Source: Planctomyces sp. (lineage in GTDB: Bacteria; Planctomycetota; Planctomycetia; Planctomycetales; Planctomycetaceae). Taken from it: a stretch of DNA of 5,551 nucleotides. The notes below the pieces were generated by a model. The model did no database searches. It worked only from the letters and a program-made list of their open reading frames with translations, and was not told the origin of the DNA. Both the position numbers and the translations under genes were made by a program. Position 1 is the first letter of the stretch; each line of letters begins with the position of its first letter. Where the stretch lies: NCBI GenBank assembly GCA_005809115.1, contig SYLK01000720.1:1-5551 (forward strand). Reading direction: 5' to 3'. This document shows positions 1 through 5,551 of the stretch, one piece after another.

Positions 1-50
1 CCGATCCGGGCTGAGCACCCACCTCAAGGCAGCATCCGGGCACAGTGCCT

Positions 51-74
51 AAAAACCACGCAGCTCCGCGTGGT
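51..74 (-). terminator. Probable intrinsic terminator of the three-gene operon
   Basis: Read on the minus strand, a perfect 7-bp stem (ACCACGC with GCGTGGT) encloses a 6-base loop and is followed at once by a short T run (five T including the last stem base) and then AGG. This is the layout of a Rho-independent terminator. It lies about 160 bases downstream of the kinase stop codon, with no gene between, so it is a reasonable end for the operon transcript. The T run is short, and a gene beyond the left edge could also be involved, so the assignment is tentative. Confidence 0.45.
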
Positions 75-236
75 CAAATCACCAACCAGGTGGGTCCGAT
101 TTGCACGCCTATCTCCAATCCTGCACGGCGCTTCATTGCACAGCGCCACAGCAAATCCCCTGGGCTGACAGCAGGCCGCTGCAGCGGGATCTCGTTTCGC
201 CGGGGAGAAGGGCCGCGAGAACGGCTGGAAGAACGG

Positions 237-2711
237 CTAATGATTCTCCGTCCCGGGAATTCGCGCGGCGAGAGTCCGATCAAGACGACGAGCATGGAGG
301 AAGTCCCGGTCCGCAAGTTGCCTGTGCCCGAGGGCCTGATAGCACACGCCACGATTGTAATAGGGAGCGGCCAGCGCAGGATCGGCTCCGATGCAGACAC
401 TGAAGGCAGCGATCGCCTCCGAGTATCGGCCGAGGCGATGCGTGCAGACGCCATAACAGAAGTTCGGCCACAGCCCCTCCGGGGAGAGACCTCGTGCGCT
501 GTCCAGTTCCCTTTCCGCTTCCTCGAGTCGATTGAGGCTGAGCAAAGCACGACCGAGGACGTAGTGCTCCCACGTGGCATCCTGCGGTCCGGCGTTCCCC
601 AGGGCCGCCCTCAATGTTGCAATCGACGGAATCGGTTCACCGCGGCATAGTCGTCGCTCAACGTCCAGCACGAGGCGGTTGCCCGGCAGTTCTGCGGCCT
701 GATCAAGCGTCCTGAGCGATTCTTCCCGACCCGCTGCCGCGTCAGCCGCAAGGTGTCGCTGCAGCCGGGCCAGGAAAATCGCGAGGTCCAGCAGATCACG
801 GGTCACTGCCCTTTCGTCCTGCGGCTTCAGCCGCAGCAGCACGGCCCGTCGCTGATCCCAGATCCGTTTGCAGGATTCGGCCAGCGTTTCCAGATTCACG
901 CCGGAGGGCAGGTCCGGCCCGGTCAGAACACGCAGCTGTCCGGCAATCTGATTCAATTCAGCGACCAGTCGCTGGCACAATGCCGCCTGCTGCTGCGTTT
1001 CCAGCTGCATCCGGAGTTCGTGACCAGCCGGGACCGACCGCAAGAGCAGGAGTCCCCGCTGGAATGTCCTGACGGCTTCGTCGGGTTGCTCTGCATTCAG
1101 TTGCCGTCTGCCATCAATGAGAGCCTGGGTGGCATGATGCATCCTGTGCTGCCACTCGCGGTTTGCCAGGCCGTACACCAGCAGCAGGCCCGCCATGGCG
1201 GCAGCGGACGTTCCCAGTTTCAGCAGGTCACCGGGCCTGCGACGACGCCACTTCCGCCACTGTTCGGTCAGGCTGCGATTGCGAACGCCGCGGAGTGGCT
1301 GATCTGCCAGGTGCCTCCGCAAGTCATCCGCCAGGGCTGCCGCCGACGGATAGCGGTCGCCGACAGCGGGTGCCAGACACTTATCAACGATGTCCGCCAG
1401 ACCCACTGTCACCTGGGGGTTCAGCCGGAGTCCAGACCCCCGATGTCGTTCTGCCGTATGCATCTGAGTCAGCGGCGCATCCGCTCGCCCGGCCAGCGTC
1501 AAGGACGACTCTGGCGAACCGCGGGATGGCAGAAAACCGGCATTCCGGGATGTGCGCATGTCTTCACGATTCCATGCGGACTCCCGTCCCGTCCGCGCGC
1601 CCGCCGGAGTCGTACCGACGAGCAGATCGTGCAGAACCGCGCCCAGCGCAAAGATATCGGCGCGGGTATCGACATCCTGCTCCACGCGCTGCCCGCACGA
1701 CAACGACCGCATGGCGGCGACTTGTTCCGGGGGCATGTATCCTGGTGTGCCACCGAGCCGATCCGGGGGCTCGCCGTCGCTGAGGATCGGTTCGCGCGCG
1801 AGGTGAAAGTCCAGGAGCATCGGCTGCCCGTCCGCAGTCAGCAGTACATTCGACGGCTTGACGTCCAGATGAAGCAGACTGCGTTCGTGCGCATACTGCA
1901 GCGCATCGGCAAGGCAGGCGATCATCCAGGCGGCCGCCTGCACCCACGATACCTGCTCCAGCATCTGACGAGCCGCTGATACGGCAGCCGGGTTTCCCGT
2001 CGCCGCGTTCAGCTCATCAATTGCCATCACAACATGCCGTCCGGTCCGTTCTGCCAGCGGAATTCGGGCCAGGTCAGCCAGAACCGAAGCCAGCGTCGCG
2101 CGGCCAAAGTAAGGCATGCACAGGCTGCGGACATTCCGTGCGGGGTCATCGTCCACCGAGTACACCGGAACGATGTGCGTGTGCTGCAGACCGGCCAGTA
2201 ACAGATGCTCGGCACCGTCGAGCGGAGTGAGTTTCAGGACGACCCTGCGACCGGATAACTTCGTTTCCGTGGCAAGATACACATGGCCTCGTGCTCCCTG
2301 ACCCAGCGGTTCAATCAGGCGAAAACCGTTGATTGTGTCGCCAGCGGCTGGAAAGTCCGGTGGCGTCCCGTCTGGCTGCAGCACGTGATGGCAGGCAAAC
2401 AGGATTCGCAATTGACTACCCCACTGGGGAAACCGGTCGAAAAACTCCTGTTCAATGTCCACGGCTCCCTCGGCGGTGCGGAAACAATATTCTTCATACA
2501 CCACATCAATGCCCGCTGCGGGAGAGTCGCACAGGGTCGGATAACGGTTGAGAATCCATTCTGCGGGCGACCGCCGTCCCTGACGCCACAGCCGGCGCAA
2601 TTCCCGGGCCGCTTCCAAACCGAGCGCTTCAGCCACACCACCGGCCGATGGGAGCGGCACCTGAACCCCGGCCGAGACGCTGCCATGAATGACGTCGGCG
2701 TCTTCCCTCAT
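237..2711 (-). CDS. Membrane-anchored Ser/Thr protein kinase with C-terminal TPR-like repeats
   Basis: An 824-residue Hanks-type kinase that should phosphorylate Ser/Thr on partner proteins. Residues 1-125 form the N-terminal region usual in planctomycete kinases (VYEEYCFR at 71-78, FFDRFPQW at 90-97). The kinase domain covers about 130-470: glycine loop GQGARG 137-142, Lys160 in VVLK, probable helix-C Glu168, catalytic loop HLDVKPSN 281-288 (Asp283, Lys285, Asn288), metal-binding DFH 301-303, GTPGYMPPEQ 321-330, Asp352 in ADIFALG and Arg453 near the end. The HRD Arg is Leu and the DFG Gly is His; DFN-like variants are common in this group, so activity is still likely. An insert of about 60 residues (370-430) sits late in the C-lobe. 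One hydrophobic segment (about 497-515) after an Arg-rich stretch predicts a single membrane span, placing the kinase in the cytoplasm and the TPR-like repeats (about 525-560 and 711-810) outside. The start overlaps the sigma factor stop as ATGA and has GGAGG 10 bases upstream (2722-2726), suggesting translational coupling. Confidence 0.95.
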   Translation of the reverse strand: MREDADVIHGSVSAGVQVPLPSAGGVAEALGLEAARELRRLWRQGRRSPAEWILNRYPTLCDSPAAGIDVVYEEYCFRTAEGAVDIEQEFFDRFPQWGSQLRILFACHHVLQPDGTPPDFPAAGDTINGFRLIEPLGQGARGHVYLATETKLSGRRVVLKLTPLDGAEHLLLAGLQHTHIVPVYSVDDDPARNVRSLCMPYFGRATLASVLADLARIPLAERTGRHVVMAIDELNAATGNPAAVSAARQMLEQVSWVQAAAWMIACLADALQYAHERSLLHLDVKPSNVLLTADGQPMLLDFHLAREPILSDGEPPDRLGGTPGYMPPEQVAAMRSLSCGQRVEQDVDTRADIFALGAVLHDLLVGTTPAGARTGRESAWNREDMRTSRNAGFLPSRGSPESSLTLAGRADAPLTQMHTAERHRGSGLRLNPQVTVGLADIVDKCLAPAVGDRYPSAAALADDLRRHLADQPLRGVRNRSLTEQWRKWRRRRPGDLLKLGTSAAAMAGLLLVYGLANREWQHRMHHATQALIDGRRQLNAEQPDEAVRTFQRGLLLLRSVPAGHELRMQLETQQQAALCQRLVAELNQIAGQLRVLTGPDLPSGVNLETLAESCKRIWDQRRAVLLRLKPQDERAVTRDLLDLAIFLARLQRHLAADAAAGREESLRTLDQAAELPGNRLVLDVERRLCRGEPIPSIATLRAALGNAGPQDATWEHYVLGRALLSLNRLEEAERELDSARGLSPEGLWPNFCYGVCTHRLGRYSEAIAAFSVCIGADPALAAPYYNRGVCYQALGHRQLADRDFLHARRLDRTLAARIPGTENH

Positions 2712-3289
2712 CGAATTCCCGCCTCCGGTGGCAGTGAATCTTCGACTGCCAGACGCACGACCAGACTTCGCAGGATCCGCCGGACGCTGCCTTCGTGCAG
2801 GCCCGTCTGCCGCGAAATCTCGTCGAGCGTGCAGCCGTCGCGTCGCAGCCGCAGGACCTCATGATGTCCTGCCGGACAGAGACGAAGAAGTCGTGCCCAC
2901 AATTCCCCTGCCTCAGCGACCTGACTGGGTCGCGGGAGCAGAGCCGTCAGATTGCTGCGTGGCTCGCTCCACTCGATCGGACGCTCCCGCTTCACCGACG
3001 TGCCGTGCTGGCGAACCCGATCAATGAACCGGTTCCGAGTCGCCCGCAGGAGAAAAGCCCGAAGTTGAGCGGCTGATGCGAAGTGGGTTCCGCGTTGGCG
3101 AAAACACACCAGCAAGTCACACCACACGGACTGTACCACGTCCTGCGAATCAAACTTCACCCGCAGTTCGGCCGGAAGCTGCCGGCGCACCACCTTTCGC
3201 AGGTAGGGCTCGAAAGCCACGAAGACCTCGCGGGCTGCTTCATCGTCACCACTGTTCAGTCGTTCCAGAATCAGCTCAATCGAGTTCAT
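2708..3289 (-). CDS. ECF-type RNA polymerase sigma factor, kinase-linked planctomycete type
   Basis: A 193-residue extracytoplasmic-function sigma factor that would direct RNA polymerase to a specific set of promoters. It has only the two core ECF regions. Sigma-2 covers about 20-95, with DSQDVVQSVW at 47-56 (core polymerase binding) and FLLRATRNRFIDRVRQ at 79-94 (promoter -10 recognition). Sigma-4 covers about 128-182, with a helix-turn-helix at about 154-176 (TLDEISRQTGLHEGSVRRIL). Length is normal for ECF factors. The start has GGAG (bases 3296-3299) 6 bases upstream. It sits 16 bases after the PepSY-like gene and overlaps the kinase gene by ATGA. No anti-sigma gene with a zinc-binding motif is present; planctomycete ECF factors paired with Ser/Thr kinases are a recognised class, so control by the neighbouring kinase is the likely mode. 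The region between sigma-2 and sigma-4 has Ser/Thr residues (Ser98, Ser108, Ser112, Thr115) that might be phosphorylated, which is speculation. Confidence 0.95.
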   Translation of the reverse strand: MNSIELILERLNSGDDEAAREVFVAFEPYLRKVVRRQLPAELRVKFDSQDVVQSVWCDLLVCFRQRGTHFASAAQLRAFLLRATRNRFIDRVRQHGTSVKRERPIEWSEPRSNLTALLPRPSQVAEAGELWARLLRLCPAGHHEVLRLRRDGCTLDEISRQTGLHEGSVRRILRSLVVRLAVEDSLPPEAGIR

Positions 3290-3305
3290 GTTTTGCTCCG
3301 CGGTC

Positions 3306-4454
3306 TCATTTCAACGTGGAGAGTCTGAGGATCCATTGCCACGACGAGCCGGCCGCGAACACGGCGTCGGATTCTGCCCGACGCCGATTTCTGGTGAGTC
3401 GCTCAATTCCGACCAGCGCCGCAATGGCCGCAAAATTCGGCCACCAGTCTCGCGCCGAGGTGCCCCCAACCGCATCTGCCAGTCTTTCGAATCCATTCAG
3501 GAACTGCTCCATCGCCTGTTCGATCGCCGAGAAATCGGCGAACGGTGCATCGCTCAGTACTTCGGCCGCTGGCAACCGCTCGGATGACAGATCCCGACCT
3601 GTCGAACCGGACGAATCCGCAGCCGTCTGCCCGGTCATATTCACGACCAGGCGGGTCCCCCACGCGGGATGTGACACGGCGCGATCATCCTCAATGTCAC
3701 CGGGACGGTCGTCCGGTCGAATCATCGGGGCGGACGATGTCAATCCAGACACCGGCCACTCCGGCGTCGACGAGTGCCCCTGCGTCACTCCGTTCTCCGC
3801 CACCGCCGGGTTCGGTGCGGGAAGACCGGATTCCGTGTCGACCGCCTTCGGGACGATTCCCCCGGAAGTCGGCTTCCCTCCCACCGCGCTGAAACCACCC
3901 GGCCCCAAGTTCGGATCAACGTCTGCCAGTTGCAGAGTCAGTTCCAGAGAAGACTGCCCGGCGACGCCCAGGACGACTTCAAATGTGGCCAAACCCTGTT
4001 CCGTTACCTGCACGGCGCTCTGGATCGTCGTGTCGGGAAAATGATCGGACAGCCAGGCACTCAGCCGAGTTGGCAGCTCTGCGATCGTCATCGACCGCTG
4101 AACTTCGACCAGCGTACCATCTGCCAGAAGCGAAACGGTGAACGTGGTTCCCTGAATCTCGGTTCGCAGCTCGTACTCCAGCGAATCTTCCGTCGTGTCG
4201 GCGGCTGCCTCGAGCAGCACTCCCTGCGGAAAGCGGGAAACAAACGAAGCGAGGACGGCACGGGGGACTTCGGAAACGGAGATTGATTCCGTCTCATTGC
4301 CCGGCTCCGTATCCGGTGAATCGAGCTCCAGCAGTCTTACCACTTCCACCGGGGCAGGCGCGGTGAGCGGTGACATCAGGGCACGCGATTCAAGAATCTC
4401 GACGCGAATTCTCCTCAACCGACGGTCCCGCCCGAATCCAGTGCACCGCAGCAT
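3306..4454 (-). CDS. Predicted exported protein: LEPR-XLL-like N-terminus and tandem PepSY-like repeats
   Basis: A 382-residue protein with no named function. Numbering starts at the ATG at 4452-4454. Residues 11-27 (RRLRRIR then VEILESRALM) resemble the LEPR-XLL signature of planctomycete secreted and surface proteins. Residues about 63-182 read as two related copies of a PepSY-like (beta-lactamase-inhibitor-like) unit. VPRAVLASFVSRFP and LPTRLSAWLSDHFP open the two copies, each followed by a strand-rich stretch (LEYELRTEIQGTTFTVSLLADGT and a weaker second version). A disordered Pro/Gly/Ser and acid-rich linker covers about 180-300. Near the end, WWPNFAAIAALVGI (337-350) followed by RNRRR (355-359) could be a short membrane anchor with a cytoplasmic positive flank, though it is only borderline long enough. 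An upstream ATG at 4530-4532 would add 26 residues but lacks a good ribosome site. First in an apparent operon with the sigma and kinase genes; an envelope sensor or regulator role is inferred from that position only. Confidence 0.85.
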   Translation of the reverse strand: MLRCTGFGRDRRLRRIRVEILESRALMSPLTAPAPVEVVRLLELDSPDTEPGNETESISVSEVPRAVLASFVSRFPQGVLLEAAADTTEDSLEYELRTEIQGTTFTVSLLADGTLVEVQRSMTIAELPTRLSAWLSDHFPDTTIQSAVQVTEQGLATFEVVLGVAGQSSLELTLQLADVDPNLGPGGFSAVGGKPTSGGIVPKAVDTESGLPAPNPAVAENGVTQGHSSTPEWPVSGLTSSAPMIRPDDRPGDIEDDRAVSHPAWGTRLVVNMTGQTAADSSGSTGRDLSSERLPAAEVLSDAPFADFSAIEQAMEQFLNGFERLADAVGGTSARDWWPNFAAIAALVGIERLTRNRRRAESDAVFAAGSSWQWILRLSTLK

Positions 4455-4460
4455 CGTTGT

Positions 4461-4465
4461 CTCCC
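4461..4465 (-). promoter_or_regulatory. Ribosome binding site that sets the start of the PepSY-like gene
   Basis: On the minus strand, GGGAG lies 6 bases before the ATG at 4452-4454. The sigma gene has GGAG at the same spacing. The alternative in-frame ATG at 4530-4532 has no comparable purine-rich site, and the LEPR-XLL-like signature falls close to the N-terminus only if the shorter start is used, as is usual for that signature. Confidence 0.7.
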
Positions 4466-4530
4466 GGACAGAAACTGGCTCGGCCGGCCCGGCCGACAGG
4501 GTGTATACGAGCCGTATTACCGCGTCGGGC

Positions 4531-4560
4531 ATTGTATCCGTTCCGCCCGGGATGCGTCGA
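4531..4560 (-). promoter_or_regulatory. Possible sigma70-like promoter of the operon
   Basis: On the minus strand, TCGACG (4555-4560, 4 of 6 to TTGACA) and TACAAT (4531-4536, 5 of 6 to TATAAT) are separated by 18 bases. Transcription would begin near 4524, giving a leader of about 70 bases before the ATG at 4454. The -10 box overlaps the alternative ATG at 4532, so a transcript from here could not use that start. This was found by eye, and a GC-rich genome gives chance matches. Confidence 0.35.
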
Positions 4561-4644
4561 GAAAATCAGCGCAGACGGCGGCGTTCCCTGCGAATACGTA
4601 ACGGATTCGGAATTCGAAACCGGGCGCTGAATTTTCGGAAATGA

Positions 4645-4842
4645 TGCGATTCCGACAGTCCGCCACGAAATTCCGCGAAGAACCAGAAAAAACTCTACGC
4701 ACCGGGCGTGGGTTTGATCGGCGAGCTGAAGTACAGTCTCGACGACAACGAGGTCGTGGCGGAAGTCAGGCTTGTTTCGGTCGAACTGAACGGACAGCCG
4801 GTCACCGAACTTGCGCCGACCTTCGTGGAGCAGCCACTTTGA
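4645..4842 (+). pseudogene. 3' remnant of a YAPGVG-motif protein gene
   Basis: This open stretch of 65 codons ends in TGA at 4840-4842 and begins just after an in-frame TGA at 4642-4644; it contains no ATG. The translation includes KKLYAPGVGLIGEL and then EVVAEVRLVSVELNGQ. From memory, this resembles the C-terminal end of a family of bacterial hypothetical proteins, in which a Cys-containing strand leads to YAPG(V/I)G and then a final strand with an ELVSV-like motif. Only this end is present; upstream, no frame continues the similarity. The simplest reading is a gene whose 5' part was lost by deletion or rearrangement. The function of the family is not known to me. It reads divergently from the sigma-kinase operon. 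Confidence 0.55.
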
Positions 4843-4844
4843 AA

Positions 4845-5150
4845 TCCGGGACAGAAACACTCCTTGTCGATTCCACAATGCGGAAGGAGGTTTCGATCTC
4901 TTCCAGCGAGTCCATTTCCATGCGAAACGTCACGTCGCGGAATATCGTCAAGGTTCGAGGCGACATCGACATGCACATATTCGATTCGCAATTTCGGGAT
5001 CTCCAAATTCAATTCGGCCCTGGTGACAATCATCTTTTTGTCCAGAACTCCGTCTTTGACAGCTTGTCCGCCGACGGCGGCCGCGGTGGCAATCTGTTTG
5101 AGGCTGCAGGGCGTAACCGTTTCAACCGTCTGAGGCTGGGTCGCTTTTAG
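4845..5150 (+). pseudogene. 3' remnant of a beta-helix-like repeat protein gene
   Basis: This frame ends in TAG at 5148-5150, and protein-like sequence starts right after the stop of the YAPGVG remnant, in another frame. About 100 residues show four loosely matching units of 19-21 residues. Examples are DSQFRDLQIQFGPGDNHLF and NSVFDSLSADGGRGGNLF, with alternating hydrophobic residues and Gly/Asp/Asn turns, as in right-handed beta-helix proteins. It then closes with NRFNRLRLGRF. Such endings are familiar from large planctomycete extracellular proteins. The ATGs at 4878 and 4920 have no ribosome site at a useful distance, and the frame is open upstream to about 4641 only with unrelated, Arg-rich sequence. 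I therefore call it a truncated gene end; a short functional protein of about 90 residues is a less likely alternative. Confidence 0.55.
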
Positions 5151-5204
5151 CCCGAACAGCACGACTTCCCGGGACACACGATTTGGTACACCGTCGCGCA
5201 CGAC

Positions 5205-5240
5205 ACCACATTCGCCGCCGGAGCCGGCGCAGAATGTGGT
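5205..5240. repeat. 36-base interrupted palindrome (hairpin)
   Basis: The arms ACCACATTC (5205-5213) and GAATGTGGT (5232-5240) pair perfectly over 9 bp. After a 2x2 mismatch, CGCCG (5216-5220) pairs with CGGCG (5225-5229) around a GAGC loop. No T run follows on either strand, so it does not look like an intrinsic terminator. It lies 55 bases after the beta-helix remnant stop. It could be a protein-binding site, an RNA structure or part of a repeat family. Confidence 0.7.
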
Positions 5241-5363
5241 TGACTGCCATTGCAGTTCACCTGATGTTGTGTGCGGCCAGCGTGGTATCAAGCCATTCTT
5301 CCAGACCCGCAGTGTGCCGACCTCGCAGCGTCATTCCACGGTTCATCACGCTCTGGCAGCAAC

Positions 5364-5479
5364 CCTGCGGGACGCTTGTGGTGAGGTCTCAGGCTGCGTC
5401 GCTCGTCGGCGACGGGATGTCCCGTCTTCTCCTCGCTCCTTGCCTGAGACGTCACCACAAACGTCGCGGCTCACGCAGG
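5364..5479. repeat. Long imperfect inverted repeat with nested hairpin, possible palindromic mobile-type element
   Basis: The arms at 5368-5394 and 5442-5468 pair in 24 of 27 positions, with mismatches at 5370/5466, 5375/5461 and 5385/5451. The core is GTCTCAGGC against GCCTGAGAC. An outer 6-bp pair CCTGCG (5364-5369) and CGCAGG (5474-5479) can extend or compete with the stem. The 47-base interior holds a second perfect hairpin, GACGGGA-TG-TCCCGTC (5411-5426). No open frame for a transposase and no T run are present. The form fits a REP or MITE-like non-autonomous element or a structured RNA; which one cannot be decided from one copy. Confidence 0.7.
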
Positions 5480-5551
5480 TTTTGTTAGGGGTTCTTAGGA
5501 CCGGCCAAAAAATCAGTTGAACAAATTGTCTGGTCAGGGAAGCGCAGCGCC

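Larger units (their letters stand above)
5151..5551. other. Non-coding stretch with two large inverted repeats
   Basis: No reading frame here looks like a protein. The two plus-strand frames of about 100 codons starting at 5183 and 5236 are rich in Arg, Ser and Cys, have no ribosome site, and run straight through both inverted repeats. One contains a hydrophobic stretch resembling a signal peptide (MWLTAIAVHLMLCAASVV, from about 5234), but nothing protein-like follows it. What can be seen is a 36-base hairpin at 5205-5240, a larger palindromic element at 5364-5479, and an AT-richer end from about 5480 onward. Confidence 0.6.

Noticed and set aside
176..187. 12-base perfect palindrome CCGCTGCAGCGG downstream of the kinase
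   Set aside because: Too short and without a loop or T run to be a terminator; chance is plausible in GC-rich DNA and no partner site is seen.
45..650. Plus-strand open frame of 201 codons and its minus-strand counterpart at 74-580
   Set aside because: Most of each overlaps the kinase TPR region in another frame; no ribosome site and no protein-like pattern, so both are shadows.
753..1979. Plus-strand open frame of 408 codons opposite the kinase gene
   Set aside because: It lies wholly antisense to a clear kinase; the protein is rich in Gln, Arg and Pro with no domain pattern. Long antisense frames are expected in GC-rich coding DNA.
3076..4044. Plus-strand open frame of 322 codons opposite the PepSY-like gene and the start of the sigma gene
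   Set aside because: Composition is Ser/Pro/Arg-rich with no motif, and it crosses two real genes and their junction on the other strand.
4695..5291. Minus-strand open frame of 198 codons across the two remnants
   Set aside because: The plus strand shows clear family-like sequence in this stretch, whereas the minus frame shows none and has no ribosome site.
5480..5551. GTTAGGG near 5484 as an integron attC core, and TTGAAC near 5517 as a promoter -35 box
   Set aside because: GTTAGGG breaks the GTTRRRY consensus at its last base and no matching partner core is present; the sequence ends before any -10 box or gene could be judged.

Overview
The window most likely comes from a planctomycete. 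The evidence is GC-rich DNA and an ECF sigma factor gene directly coupled to a Ser/Thr protein kinase-TPR gene, an arrangement known from planctomycete genomes. A third protein carries an N-terminal signature resembling LEPR-XLL, typical of planctomycete extracellular proteins. A degraded fragment also looks like the end of a planctomycete beta-helix protein. The species cannot be told from this window.

Main unit (minus strand, about 4560 down to about 50): three genes are read leftwards as a tight operon. First is a predicted exported or membrane-attached protein of about 382 residues, with a LEPR-XLL-like start and two tandem PepSY-like repeats. After a 16-base gap comes an ECF sigma factor of 193 residues. 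Overlapping its stop by ATGA is a membrane-anchored Ser/Thr kinase of 824 residues with C-terminal TPR-like repeats. Each gene has a GGAG or GGGAG-type ribosome binding site. A plausible sigma70-like promoter lies at 4531-4560 and a plausible intrinsic terminator at 51-74. My reading is a signalling cassette in which the kinase takes the place of a classical anti-sigma factor, and the first gene supplies an envelope-located partner. The partner role is inference.

Right side (plus strand, 4645 to 5551): no intact gene is visible. Two gene 3' ends lie back to back. One is a fragment of a YAPGVG-motif protein family (4645-4842). The other is the end of a beta-helix-like repeat protein (about 4845-5150). 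Both lack a credible start, so this looks like decayed or rearranged DNA. The last 400 bases hold no convincing gene but carry two strong inverted repeats: a 36-base hairpin at 5205-5240 and a larger element of about 115 bases at 5364-5479 with a nested hairpin, which could be a small palindromic repeat element.

The leftmost 236 bases hold no gene apart from the possible terminator.
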